Source: DASVBE01 sp963770375 (GTDB lineage: Bacteria; Actinomycetota; Actinomycetes; Streptosporangiales; Streptosporangiaceae). Taken from it: a DNA stretch of 64,000 nucleotides. How positions within the stretch are numbered: position 1 is the stretch's first letter; each line of letters opens with the position of its first letter. The translations under genes were made by a program, and so were the position numbers. The notes beneath the pieces were generated by a model. It did not search any database, was not told where the DNA came from, and worked only from the letters and a program-made list of their open reading frames with translations. The DNA lies in NCBI GenBank assembly GCA_963770375.1, contig CAVYPM010000029.1, positions 124,001 through 188,000 on the forward strand, written 5' to 3'. This document shows, piece after piece, positions 44,879 through 54,709 of the stretch.

Positions 44879-45715
44879 ATGACCGACGTGCCCGTCGTCA
44901 TGCTGAACAACGGCCAGACCATCCCGCAGTTCGGCTTCGGGGTTTTCCTGGTCCCGCCGGGCGAGGCCGCCGCGGCGGTGAGCACCGCCCTGGAAGCCGG
45001 TTACCGGCACATCGACACCGCGCAGGCGTACCGGAACGAGAAGGAGGTCGGCGAGGCGGTCGCCAAGTCCGGCCTGCCCCGCGGCGAGGTGTTCCTCACC
45101 ACCAAGCTGGGCAACGCCGACCACCGGCCGGACGACGCCCGCCGGTCGTTCGAGGCCAGCCTGGACGCGCTGGGCACCGACTACGTCGACCTGTACCTGA
45201 TCCACTGGCCGCTGCCGACTCGCTACGACGGTGACTTCGTGTCGACCTGGCGGACCCTGGAGGAGTTCTACCGGGACGGCCGGGCCCGGTCCATCGGCGT
45301 GTCGAACTTCCAGCCGCACCACATCCGGCGGCTGCACGAGGAAACCGGGATCCCGCCCGCGGTCAACCAGATCGAGGTGCACCCGTACCTGACCCAGAAC
45401 CCGGTCCGCGAGTTCTGCGCGCAGCACCAGATCGCGATCGAGGCCTGGTCACCGCTGGCCCGCGGCGGCGAGCTACTGACCGACCCGGAGATCGTGCCGA
45501 TCGCCGAGCGCACCGGCAAGACCCCGGCCCAGGTGGTGCTGCGCTGGCACATCGAGCGCGGCGACATCGTGTTCCCCAAGTCGGTCACCCCGGCCCGGAT
45601 CCGGGAGAACATCGACATCTTCGACTTCGAGCTCACCGCCGACGACCACGAGGTGATCACCGCGCTGGACCGGGGCATGCGGGTCGGTCCCGACCCCGAC
45701 ACCTTCGCCGGCTGA
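44879..45715 (+). CDS. Aldo/keto reductase
   Basis: A 278-residue AKR starting at ATG 44879. A TTG 15 bases earlier is in frame but TTGGAG there is more likely the ribosome binding site. The catalytic tetrad is visible: Asp in HIDTAQAY, Tyr in the same motif, Lys in TTKLGN and His in LIHWP. The sequence GVSNFQPHHI and the C-terminal IPVSD-like FPKSVTPARIRENIDIFDF (NADPH binding) are standard. It resembles the AKR5 family of 2,5-diketo-D-gluconate reductases, which reduce sugar or small ketones. It lies 28 bp after the DUF1906 gene. Confidence 0.92.
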   Translation: MTDVPVVMLNNGQTIPQFGFGVFLVPPGEAAAAVSTALEAGYRHIDTAQAYRNEKEVGEAVAKSGLPRGEVFLTTKLGNADHRPDDARRSFEASLDALGTDYVDLYLIHWPLPTRYDGDFVSTWRTLEEFYRDGRARSIGVSNFQPHHIRRLHEETGIPPAVNQIEVHPYLTQNPVREFCAQHQIAIEAWSPLARGGELLTDPEIVPIAERTGKTPAQVVLRWHIERGDIVFPKSVTPARIRENIDIFDFELTADDHEVITALDRGMRVGPDPDTFAG

Positions 45716-45827
45716 CCCGCCGGTCTCCTGGGCGGCGGCGCGGCGTTCGGCCAGCGTGAAGTACAGCACCGAGGCGCCGACCAGCGCGGCGCCGCGGGCG
45801 GCGGGCGGACCGATACGGTCGACCTTC

Positions 45828-46801
45828 ATGCCGCTTCCGACCGGGTCGCCGTCCTGGACGACTACCAGCAGGTCGCTCTCCGCAGTGCGGACTGGGGCCC
45901 GGTCACCGGCCGCGCCGAGGTCACCGTGTTCACCGCGCCGCTGGGGAGCCTGGACGAGACCGCCGCCGCGCTGGAGCCGTTCACGGTGATCGCCGCGATG
46001 CGGGAGCGCACCCCGTTCCCCGCCGCGCTGCTGGACCGGCTCCCCCAGCTCCGGCTGCTGGTCACCACCGGGATGCGCAACGCGTCCATCGACCTGCCGG
46101 CGGCGCAGCGCCAGGGGGTCACGGTCTGCGGCACCGGCGGGTCCGCAGCGGGCACCCCCGAGCTGACCTGGGCCCTGATTATGGCCCTGACCAGGAGCGT
46201 TGCCGCGGAGGACGCGCGGATCCGGGCCGGCGGCTGGCAGTCCACGGTCGGCCGTGAGCTGGCCGGGCGCACGCTCGGGCTGCTCGGCCTGGGCCGGATC
46301 GGCGCGCGGGTGGCCGGCTACGGCCGGGTGTTCGGCATGGACGTGCTGGCCTGGAGCCAGAACCTGACCGCGGACCGGGCGGAGGCCTGCGGCGCGCGCC
46401 TGGTGGACAAGGCGGGCCTGTTCCGCGAGTCGGACGTGGTGTCGGTCCACGTCCAGCTGTCGGACCGGACCCGGGGCCTGGTCGGCGCGGCCGAGCTGGG
46501 CCTGCTCGGCCCGGACGGATATCTGGTCAACACCTCACGCGGCCCGATCGTCGACGAGGCGGCGCTGCTCGCCGCGCTGCACGGCGGCACGATCGCCGGC
46601 GCCGGCCTGGACGTGTTCGGCACCGAGCCGCTGCCCGCCGGTCATCCCCTCCGGTCCGCGCCGCGCACCGTGCTGACCCCGCACCTGGGCTACGTGACCG
46701 ACCGCGGCTACGAGGTGTTCTTCGCGGACACGGTGGAGGACATCGTCGCCTGGCTGGACGGCGTCCCGGTCCGCGTCCTGCGTCCCGGCCCGGCTACCTG
46801 A
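45828..46801 (+). CDS. D-2-hydroxyacid dehydrogenase family protein (one frameshift near the start)
   Basis: About 324 residues. The body reads cleanly from SDRVAVLDDYQQVAL, with VTTGMRNASIDL, the NAD motif LGLGRIGARVAGYGRVFGMDV, the arginine in NTSRGPIVDEAALL, the Glu in FGTEPLP and the histidine in LTPHLGYVTDRGYEVFF. No start codon exists in that frame. ATG 45828 lies just upstream, one base out of phase, so a missing T in CTTCC near 45836 is the simplest explanation. The protein oxidises or reduces 2-hydroxy/2-keto acids with NAD(H). Its stop overlaps the stop of the convergent DUF4232 gene. Confidence 0.85.
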
Positions 46802-47351
46802 TCGTGAACCCGGGGATGCCGGTGCCGGGATGCACCGGCCGGACCCGGAGCACACGCTGGTGCAGGCAGGCCTCCAGCGCCAGCGGCACGAACTGCGCGC
46901 GGCTCTGGCCGGGCGGGAAGATCCGCAGGTTCACGGTCCGCACCGGGTGGGCGCAGACCGCCCCGGCGTCGGTGACGCCCAGGATGGCGTGCGCGGTGGC
47001 GCCCGGGCTCAGGATGACCAGGCGCGGCACGCCGGTCCGCCGCGCGCCCAGCCCGGCCTGGTGGCCGTTGGCCCGGATCGCCGACACCCCGGGGAAGCCG
47101 AAGAAGGAGCACGCCGTCCGCCCGATGTTGCTGAACTCGAGCTGGAAGAACGTGGTCCCCGCGGTCCCGTCCCCCGGGAGCCCGACCCACACCCGGGTGT
47201 TCCCGCTCGTACAGGCAGGCGCCGCAGCAGCAGTCACCCGGTGACCCGCCCCGGCGGGCGCGGCCAGGGCGGTAACCGGCAGCAAGACGGCCATCCCGGC
47301 CAGCGCGCAACCTCCCGCGATCCGCCGGGCAACCCGTGACGTCAGGTTCAT
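46794..47351 (-). CDS. Secreted DUF4232 protein
   Basis: A 185-residue exported protein with a signal peptide (residues 1-31). The rest matches the DUF4232 beta-sandwich: TSGNTRVWVGLPGDGTAGTTF, then LEFSNIGRTACSFFGFPGVSA, LSPGATAHAILGV and VNLRIFPPGQSRAQFVPLA. Four cysteines are present (in ACTSG, TACSF, AVCAH and EACLH), fitting two disulfides. This actinobacterial family has no established function. It overlaps the convergent hydroxyacid dehydrogenase gene by 8 bp. Confidence 0.85.
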   Translation of the reverse strand: MNLTSRVARRIAGGCALAGMAVLLPVTALAAPAGAGHRVTAAAAPACTSGNTRVWVGLPGDGTAGTTFFQLEFSNIGRTACSFFGFPGVSAIRANGHQAGLGARRTGVPRLVILSPGATAHAILGVTDAGAVCAHPVRTVNLRIFPPGQSRAQFVPLALEACLHQRVLRVRPVHPGTGIPGFTIR

Positions 47352-47491
47352 GGTGAGCTCCCGTCCGGGCCGGGTCGCTGCCTGGCCCGTTCGTCACGCT
47401 GGCACCGGCCGCGGCACCGGTCAAGCCCCAGAAAGATGGGCGTTTCAGCAGCTCACCCGGATATCCGCGGCTCCGGGACGCAGGGGGCGGG

Positions 47492-48325
47492 TCAGCCGGC
47501 GCCGGGTTCGGTGACGAAGTCGATGAGCTCCTCGACCCGGCCGAGGAAGGCGGGGTCCAGGTCGGCGAAGGTGCGGACCCGGGACAGGATGTGCTTCCAG
47601 GCGGCGGCGGTGTCCGGGGGCCAGCCCAGCGCGGCCAGCACACCCGTCTTCCAGTCCTGGCCGCGGGGGACGCCGGGCCACGCGGGGATGCCCACCACCG
47701 CGGGCTTGACCGCGGCCCAGACGTCGATGAACGGGTGGCCGGTGATCAGCACGTGCGGCGAGGCGACCGACTCGGCGATGCGGGTTTCCTTGGAGCCGGT
47801 GACCAGGTGGTCGACCAGCACCCCGAGGCGCCGCACCGGGCTGGGCGAGAACTCCGCGACGATCGCGGGCAGGTCGTCGATGCCGCCCAGGTACTCCACG
47901 ACCACGCCGACGTCGCGCAGGTCGTCACCCCAGATCCGCTCCACCAGCTCGGCGTCGTGGCGGCCCTCGACGTAGATGCGGCTGGCCCGGGCGACCCTGG
48001 CCCGCGCCGTCGGCGCGGCCACCGAGCCGGAGGCGGTCCGCGCCGGGCGCCGCGCCCCGCCATCGGCCGCCGGGGCGGGCCGGACCAGCGTCACCCGCTG
48101 CCCTTCCAGCAGGAAGGCGTCGCTGAGCGGGAACAGCCGGCGGCGGCCGTGCCGGTCCTCCAGCGTGACCGCGTCCTTCTCGCACGACACCACCGCGCCG
48201 CAGAAGTCCCCGGCCGAGTCCTCCACGACCAGGCCGGACTCGGCCTCGATCCTGGGCAGCGGATCCACGCCGAACCGCCGCCTGGTGGTCACCGCGTCCG
48301 GGTCGTACTGCCTGCTGCGCACCAC
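47492..48325 (-). CDS. DUF3097 family protein
   Basis: A 277-residue protein that matches the actinobacterial DUF3097 family over its length. It has an N-terminal small beta domain (SGLVVEDSAGDFCGAVVSCEKDAVTLEDR). The Toprim-like core that follows contains RIYVEGRHDAELVERIWGDDLR, YLGGIDDLP, VLVDHLVTGSKETRIA and GHPFIDVWAAVKP. The EGRHDAE, DHL and GHPFIDVW motifs suggest metal-dependent nucleic-acid chemistry, but the family has no proven function. It is usually a single-copy cytosolic protein in actinobacteria. Confidence 0.9.
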   Translation of the reverse strand: MVRSRQYDPDAVTTRRRFGVDPLPRIEAESGLVVEDSAGDFCGAVVSCEKDAVTLEDRHGRRRLFPLSDAFLLEGQRVTLVRPAPAADGGARRPARTASGSVAAPTARARVARASRIYVEGRHDAELVERIWGDDLRDVGVVVEYLGGIDDLPAIVAEFSPSPVRRLGVLVDHLVTGSKETRIAESVASPHVLITGHPFIDVWAAVKPAVVGIPAWPGVPRGQDWKTGVLAALGWPPDTAAAWKHILSRVRTFADLDPAFLGRVEELIDFVTEPGAG

Positions 48326-48415
48326 TGCCTCGCTTCCGCCGACCCGGGGAAAATACCGCGCAAACCCGGCCCGCCCTCGGACCCCGCATGCCCCGGGCGC
48401 GTCAGCCCACGCGGC

Positions 48416-50852
48416 TCACAGGAACCGGCCTCGCGGCCGGTGGACCGACAGCCGGACGGAGGAGGCCCGCAGGATGCGGCCGGTCGCGCCGGGAAGCTGA
48501 TGGGTCGCGGAGACGTGCACCACTCCCGTCTGCCCGGGACGGGACCGGACGAACACGCCGCCCACCCCGCCGGCCTCGTCCAGCGAGAACGGGTTGTCAC
48601 CCACCAGCACGGCCGGGCCGGTCACCGACAGGTGGACCAGCCCGGAAGCGCCGGGCCGGTGGTTGCCGTGCCGGTCGGTGACGCGGAACGTCACCCAGGT
48701 GGCGTCCGACCCGTCCCCCTGGATGGCGTTCCCGGCCGACCGCAGCCGCAGCCGGTCCTTGGCCGGGTTGCAGGACATGGTCACCGACGTGACCTTGCGG
48801 CTGCCGACGTAGCCGTCGATCCGCAGGTCCGGCAGCCCGGTGCCGTGCAGCCGCAGGTCGACGACGGCCGGCGGATACCGCAGGTGCGGGAACTGACCCC
48901 GGTCCGGCCGCACCGTGGCGTGGTGCTTGCCCCCCACGTACACCACCAGCTTGTCGCAGTTGGTGCAGATCAGCGAGTTCGGCCCGGGCCCGGTCTGCGG
49001 CGACCTGGGCCCGAAGTCCCAGAAGAACGCGGGCTCGATGACCGGCCGCACCGACGGCGGGACCTGCGACTGGTAGAACGCGGCCCCCGGCTTGTGCGTC
49101 CGGAACGTGTCCAGCACCCCCGGGGTCTTCAGCACGCTCTTGCTCCGGTGCCCGCCGGCCATCGTCGCGTAGTCCAGCGCCGACCAGCCGAGCAGGCCGG
49201 CGTACCGGTTGCTGGACCGGGCCTTGTCGTGCACCTGGGCGTGCATCAGGGCCTGGCTGGACAGCGTCGCGCCGGAGTCGGTCCAGCGGAACGTCGGTGA
49301 CCCGTCGACCACCCCGACCGCCTCGCTGACCAGGTACGGCACCCCGGGCAGCGCTTTGTCCAGGCTGGCGCTGCCGTTCCGCTTCCGGTAGTCGTTGAAG
49401 CCGAACACGTCCTCGGACCAGTCCGAGAGAGAGTGCGTGGCCATCGCCGCGGTGGTGGGCCGGCTCGGGTCCAGCCGCTTGGCCAGCCGCCGGGCCGCGC
49501 CGTACAGCGGGGCGTGGCCGTCGGTCTCGTTCAGCCGGGTCGCCCACATGATGACCGACGGGCGGTTGCGGTCCCGGATGATCATGTCGCGCACGTCGCG
49601 CAGGAACAGGTGCTGCCACGCGGCGTTGCCGACGTGCGCCCAGCCGGGCGGCTCCTGCCAGACCATCATGCCGAGCTCGTCGCAGGCGTCCAGGAAATGC
49701 GGCGACTGCGGGTAGTGCGAGCAGCGGACCATGTTGCAGTTCAGGTCCTTGCGCAGGATCTCGGCGTCGCGGCGCTGCAGCCGGGCCGGCGCCGCCATCC
49801 CGGTATAGGGGAACAGCTGGTGCCGGTTCAGCCCGAAGATCTTGTACCGCTGCCCGTTGAGGAAGAACCCGTCGAGACGGAAAACGGCCTCACGGAAGCC
49901 GATCCGCACGGTCATCGTGTGCGCGGGCCCGCCACGGCGGTCGCACGGTCACCCGCACCGAGTACAGCCGCGGCGACTCGGGCGACCACAGCCCCACCGA
50001 GCCGATCCCGCGCAGCTCCAGATGCACCCCGTGCGTCCCCGTGGACCGGATCACCGGGTGCGCCGACGCCGCGGCGATCGTCCGCGACCCGTCCATCAGC
50101 GCCGCGGTCACCGTGACCCGCCCGGGCACCCGGGCCGCATCCAGCGTCGCCGCCACCGACACGCTGCGGCCGGACGACAGAACGTTCACCGGCCGGGCGA
50201 ACACGTCGGACAGGAACACCTGGGGAACCACGCGCAGCCGGACGTCGCGGTAGATCCCGCCGGGCTGCAGCCAGTCCACGCCCCGCGGCCCGAGTCTGGA
50301 GCCGGACGGCGGCACCGGCAGCCAGCGGTCGTCCACGATGACCGCCACCAGGTTCTTGCCGGGCTGCAGGTGATGGGTCAGCTCGGCGGTCCAGCCCAGG
50401 TAGCCGCCCTGGTGGGTGCTGACCACGTGGCCGTTGAGCACCACCGTGGCGCTGGTCATCACCCCGTCGAAGTCCAGCATCACCCGGCTGCCGCTCCCGG
50501 ACGGCCGCTGGAAGTGCTTGCGGTAGATGAACACGTTCTGCCAGCGCGACGGGTTCCACCCCGACCAGGACAGCGAGGTGACCGTGTGCGGCACGGTGAC
50601 CGGGTTGAACCGGCTCTCGTCGAAGCCGGGCTTCTCCGACCCCGGGGTGTAGAGCCCGCCGAACAGCCAGCCCCGGTTGAAGTTGTACTCCCGGCCGGAC
50701 GAGGCATCCGGCTCGATGTCGGCCGCCAGCGCCGCGCCCCCGGACAGCACCGCGGGCACCGCGGCGGCCGCGAGGACGCCGGAGCGCAGCATCGCACGCC
50801 GGTCAACGGGCTGGCGGGCGTGCTCCATCACGTGATCGAACGAAGGATTCAC
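48416..50852 (-). CDS. Secreted glycoside hydrolase family 2 (beta-galactosidase-like) protein (one frameshift)
   Basis: About 811 residues after correction. A Tat-type signal (DRRAMLRSGVLAAAAVPAVL) lies near residue 20. The order is sugar-binding domain (VTVPHTVTSLSWSGWNP, VVLNGHVVSTHQGGY), Ig-like domain, and TIM barrel with KIFGLNRHQLFPY, CNMVRCSHYPQ, the probable acid/base Glu in RLNETDG and the candidate nucleophile Glu in YLVSEAVG. A C-terminal Ig-like region follows. The frame breaks near 49925-49945 in GGGCCCGCG, between RVTVRPP and TMTVRIGFREAVF. The start is uncertain: GTG 50852 is used here, but TTG 50861 or an ATG about 25 bases downstream are alternatives. It probably cleaves plant or microbial oligosaccharides outside the cell. 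Confidence 0.85.
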
Positions 50853-50995
50853 GAACCTCAACCGGGAGAGTTATCGAGCGGCGTCGCGCATTAACCGGAC
50901 ATGGATGGCAAATCTGGCGATACCGCCGCCGGACATTATGCTGCACCGGGAGGCCCGCCCGCGTCCGCCTTGCTCCTTCGGAGACAATCGGGCAG

Positions 50996-51814
50996 ATGAA
51001 CGCCGATCCCGCCCGCCCCGCGGGCCACGATGGTATGGGTACGCAGGGCCGCGCGGCTGACCCCGGCGACGTGCTGGCCCCGGGCCCGGCGTTCGTGCCC
51101 CGGCCGGAGGCGGGCCGGGTGTTCACGGCCCGCCGCGGCATCCGCAGCACCGACGCGACCAGCCGCGGCCGGCTCCGGCTCGACGCGCTGGCCCGCTACC
51201 TGCAGGACGTGGCCGAGGACGACGTGGCCGACGCGGGCCTGCAGGATCCCCAGTACTGGCTGCTGCGCCGGGCCACCGTCGCGATCCGCAGCTACCCGCG
51301 GCTCGGCGAGCAGGTCACGCTGAGCACGTTCTGCACCGCCACCGGCCCGCGCTGGGCCGAGCGCACCACCACGCTGGCCACCTCCGACGGCGACGTCATC
51401 CAGACGGTGGCGCTGTGGGTCGCGGTCAGCCGGGCCGACGGGCGGCCCGCCGCGCTCACCGGGTCATTTTTGAAGGAATACGGTCCGTCGACCGCGGGCC
51501 GCACCGTCTCGGCGCGGCTCTACCTCCCCGGGCCCCCGCCGGAGGCGGCCGCCTCGCCCTGGCCGGTCCGCGCCACCGACTTCGACACCGCCGGGCACGT
51601 GAACAACTCCGTGCACTGGGCCGCCGCCGAGGACGTGCTCGCGCCGCTGGGCTGGCGGCCGTCCTGGGCCGAGATCGAGTACCCGCGGCCGGTGCTGCCC
51701 GGCTGCGCGCCGGCCCTGGCGGCCAGCCACGACGACGGCCAGGCCTGGGCCTGGCTGACCGACGGCCCGCGCCGCCTGGCCGTCGTCCGCCTCGACCGCG
51801 ACCCGCCCGGCTGA
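50996..51814 (+). CDS. Acyl-ACP thioesterase-like protein
   Basis: A 272-residue double hot-dog protein starting at ATG 50996 after CGGAGA. The first hot-dog domain includes ATSRGRLRLDALARYLQDVAEDD and YPRLGEQVTLSTFCTATGPRWAERTT; the second includes ATDFDTAGHVNNSVHWAAAED with the Asn-His residues typical of FatA/FatB-type active sites. The family releases fatty acids from acyl carrier protein in the cytosol. The first ~40 residues are Pro/Gly-rich and may not be structured. A perfect 20-bp hairpin separates it from the convergent zinc finger gene. Confidence 0.88.
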   Translation: MNADPARPAGHDGMGTQGRAADPGDVLAPGPAFVPRPEAGRVFTARRGIRSTDATSRGRLRLDALARYLQDVAEDDVADAGLQDPQYWLLRRATVAIRSYPRLGEQVTLSTFCTATGPRWAERTTTLATSDGDVIQTVALWVAVSRADGRPAALTGSFLKEYGPSTAGRTVSARLYLPGPPPEAAASPWPVRATDFDTAGHVNNSVHWAAAEDVLAPLGWRPSWAEIEYPRPVLPGCAPALAASHDDGQAWAWLTDGPRRLAVVRLDRDPPG

Positions 51815-51821
51815 AAGCGAT

Positions 51822-51865
51822 CGATGTGCCATCGCACGGCCTATAGGCCGTGCGATGGCACATCG
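51822..51865. terminator. Bidirectional hairpin terminator
   Basis: Arms 51822-51841 and 51846-51865 form a perfect 20-bp stem with a TATA loop. It lies between the convergent thioesterase and zinc finger genes. Confidence 0.85.
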
Positions 51866-51880
51866 TCGCAATGTAGTGGG

Positions 51881-52306
51881 CTACTCCTCGCCGGAGAAGC
51901 GCTCCCAGGCGGACTGGCGGGTCATGCCGAGGGCCGCGCCGATGCGGGTCCAGGTGATGCCGCGGGACCTGGCCATCCGGACCCAGCGGGTCAGCTGCTG
52001 CTCGACCTGCGCGCCGGCCGCGGCGACCCGGGGCAGGTGCCTGAGCAGGTCCTCGTCGCTCATGTCCCGCTCCCAGGCCGCCGGATCGGGGACCGGGTCC
52101 GGGTTCTGCCCGATGATCTCCTGGCACAGGTCCACGCACTCGTTGCAGATGAACACGCCGGGCCCGGCGACCAGCTTGGCTACCTCCGGGGCCGGCTTGA
52201 GGCAGAACGAGCACGCCGCATCCCGGGCGGCCCGGCCGGGCCCATGATCCCCGGGGGCCGGGCCGGCCCCGGTGGTCCCGGCCGTGGTTGTCCCGGCGTC
52301 TGTCAT
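51881..52306 (-). CDS. ClpX C4-type zinc finger protein with C-terminal helix-turn-helix
   Basis: A 141-residue protein; AAGGAGCCAGCA before ATG 52306 sets the start. Residues ~30-65 are a ClpX-type zinc ribbon with four cysteines (CSFCLKP and ICNECVDLC), without the ClpX ATPase. The C-terminus (WVRMARSRGITWTRIGAALGMTRQSAWERF) is a helix-turn-helix of a type common in small actinobacterial DNA-binding proteins. It could dock on ClpX clients or act as a regulator. A TGTCAGGA-N3-TCCTGACA palindrome lies in the divergent region it shares with the DUF4365 gene and could be its operator. Confidence 0.85.
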   Translation of the reverse strand: MTDAGTTTAGTTGAGPAPGDHGPGRAARDAACSFCLKPAPEVAKLVAGPGVFICNECVDLCQEIIGQNPDPVPDPAAWERDMSDEDLLRHLPRVAAAGAQVEQQLTRWVRMARSRGITWTRIGAALGMTRQSAWERFSGEE

Positions 52307-52380
52307 TGCTGGCTCCTTGTCTGCGGCGGTGGTCCGTACCATCCGTAATCCTTAAGGTTTGTCAGGCGTTACCTTACGAC

Positions 52381-52399
52381 TGTCAGGAGTTTCCTGACA
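52381..52399. promoter_or_regulatory. Perfect palindrome TGTCAGGA-GTT-TCCTGACA
   Basis: An 8-3-8 perfect inverted repeat in the divergent region between the zinc finger and DUF4365 genes. A further half-site TGTCAGG lies at 52360. It is a candidate operator for the divergent genes; the binding protein is unknown. Confidence 0.55.
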
Positions 52400-52573
52400 A
52401 GGTTCCGGCGGCCGGGGAGCTGACAATTGCGATGTTGCCGGCCAGGCCAGCCCGCGGCGCATACTGGGCTGAGAGCCCGTGACGGGCCGGCGATGGGGCC
52501 GGGCCCGCGGCCGAGCGTAAGCTCGGCGAGGACAGGGCGGGCAGCCGGAGCAGGAGGGATACGGGCGGCAGAC

Positions 52574-54056
52574 ATGCCAGCTATGTATGCCGCCGAGGGG
52601 CTCGGCGCGTATGCGGTGAGCTCGGAGTTCAGCCAGTGGGGCTGGGAGTTCCGGGCGGATCCAGTGGCCGGGTTCGGCATTGACGCGCACGTGGAGCCGG
52701 CCGCCGGCGGGCAGCCGCTGGGCAGCCCGATCGCCCTGCAGATCAAGGCCGGGCCGTCGTATTTCGCCGAGCCGGTTCCCGGCGGCTGGCGCTACCGCGG
52801 GACGGACCCGCACCTGGCCAGCTGGCAGCGGCACTGCCTGCCGGTGGTGCTGCTGGTGCACAACCCGGTCGCGGGCGTCACCTACTGGGCGCACCTGCGG
52901 GCCGGGGACATCACGCTGGACGGCGACGGCTGGCAGCTGCTGGTGCCCGGCGACCAGGTGCTCGGCGCGGGCAGCCGGGAACAGCTCGCCGCGCTGGCCG
53001 GGTCCTCGGCCTGCGCCGCCGACGACCCGGCGGAGAAGTCGTGCGCGTTCCTGCCGCCGTCGGCCGGGGAGATCATCCGCGCCGCGGTGGACGCCGCGCC
53101 GGACCCGGCCCGGCGGCTGGCCACCTGGCTGGCGGCGGGCCGGGCGGTGCCCAGGCTCACCGCGGAATCGCTGATGGCCGCGTCGCCGAGCTGGCTGCCC
53201 GCGGCCCGCGGGCACGGCGAGGCGGCGCTGGCCGCGTACGCGGCCGAGCACGGGCTGGCTGACCTGGCCGCGGAGGCGCTCACCCGGGCCGCGGGCTACC
53301 GGGAGCAGCCCGGCGGCGCGCTGCTGGCCCGGGCCGCGCTGGCGGCGGCGCAGGCCGCGGACGGCGACCGGGCCCGGCTGCTGCTCTCGCTGGCGGGCCG
53401 GAACGACCCGCCGCCGCTGCTGCTGGCCACCGCGCAGGCCGCGGTCAGCGACCTGGAGCAGAGCCAGCTGGAGCAGGCCGGGCCGGGCGCGCTGCCCGGG
53501 ATACTGGCCGCGGCGGGTCCGGCCGAGCGGGCCGCCGAACCCGACTGCCTGGCCTACCTGGGGGCCCGCGCGCTGCGCTGCGGCGACCCGGTCGCGGCGG
53601 CGCGGTACTACGAGGAGGGCTGGCAGGCTTCGCCGGAGAGCACGGTGATGATGGTCGGCCTGGCCCGCGCCCTGGCCGCGTGGGCGGCGACCGGCCCGCC
53701 GGACGCGGCGGCGGCCGGCCTGGCGCGGCTGGCGGCGGCCGCGCGCGAGGCGCTGGACCAGCGGCGGCGCTGGTCCGGGCCGAGCGGCCAGGCCCTGGCC
53801 CGGCTCATCGAGGGCGAGCTGCTGGCCGGCCTGCGCCTCCGCGGCCCGGCTGGCCACGCCCGCGCCGGACGGCGAGGCGCGGGGCGACGAGGCGAGCGCC
53901 GACGAGGTGGTCATCCTGGGCACCCGCGCGGCGCTGCTGGCCGGCGACCGCGACCGCGGCGAGGCCCTGGCCGCGCGGGCCGCCTCCGAGCACGCCGCCG
54001 AAGCGGTCGGCGCCCTGCTGGCCGGCCAGGACCCGCCGCCCCGCCGCCCGTCCTGA
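52574..54056 (+). CDS. DUF4365 nuclease-like protein with helical-repeat C-terminus (one frameshift)
   Basis: About 493 residues, starting at ATG 52574; the frame is open upstream, but that part is low complexity. Residues ~12-150 match DUF4365 (SSEFSQWGWEFRADPVAGFG, then GIDAHVE and ALQIKAG). The spaced Asp and Gln-x-Lys resemble the PD-(D/E)xK nuclease core. The remaining ~340 residues are Ala/Leu/Arg-rich helices reminiscent of TPR-like repeats (ALRCGDPVAAARYYEEGW). The frame shifts near 53830-53850; the true end reads DEVVILGTRAALLAG and stops at 54056. DUF4365 proteins occur in several proposed defence contexts, but no other defence gene is adjacent here. Confidence 0.7.
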
Positions 54057-54090
54057 CGATGGACGACGCCGGCCCTGGCTCGGCCCTCGG

Positions 54091-54528
54091 CTAGGTGGAA
54101 GCCCGGTCAACGCCCTTGCGGACCCGGACCGACCGGTCGATCAGCTCACGCAGCACATCCTGGTCCACATCATCGAGGCGCTTGAGGTACAAGCAGCCCT
54201 TTCCGGTCTTGTGCGGGCCCAGCCGCGCCAGCACCGACTGGTGCCGGCTCTCGAACCCGCCGATCAGGTAGATAGCCAGGTGCTGGCTGCGCGGTGAGAA
54301 GCTGGCCAGCGCCGAGTCGCCGCCGCGGCCGCTGGCGTACCGGTAGTGGTAGGCGCCGAAGCCGATAATGCTGGTTCCCCACATCGCCGGTGGCTCGCCG
54401 GTGATCTGCGCCATCATCGCGCACAGCCGGCGCGCATCCTCGCGCCGCTGCCCATCAGGCACCCCGGCCAGGAAATCCTCCACCGACGCACCGGTCCGGC
54501 GCGTCGCCGGGCCCTTGCTGGCTGCCAT
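54091..54528 (-). CDS. DUF1801 family protein
   Basis: A 145-residue protein matching DUF1801/YdhG-like proteins: VEDFLAGVPDGQRREDARRL, then MWGTSIIGFGAYHYRY, the GGDSALASFSPRSQHLAIYL strand set, and GKGCLYLKRLDDVDQDVLREL. The fold is small and cytosolic with unknown function; Tyr-rich residues around the central sheet are conserved in the family. Its stop lies 34 bp from the end of the convergent DUF4365 gene. Confidence 0.85.
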   Translation of the reverse strand: MAASKGPATRRTGASVEDFLAGVPDGQRREDARRLCAMMAQITGEPPAMWGTSIIGFGAYHYRYASGRGGDSALASFSPRSQHLAIYLIGGFESRHQSVLARLGPHKTGKGCLYLKRLDDVDQDVLRELIDRSVRVRKGVDRAST

Positions 54529-54709
54529 GCCGTCATGCTCACACGACCGGCCCGCTCAGCGCCCGGAAAAACCGCCGGGCCGCGGCCTGGCGTGTTTCGA
54601 TCACCTTGGGCGGTCTCCGCCGATACCATCGCTTTGCCCTCGGGCACCCGTCACTTTGCGTTCTCGTCCGTAACAGCGCTAAGGCGTCACGACCGAGTCA
54701 GGTTTTCAG

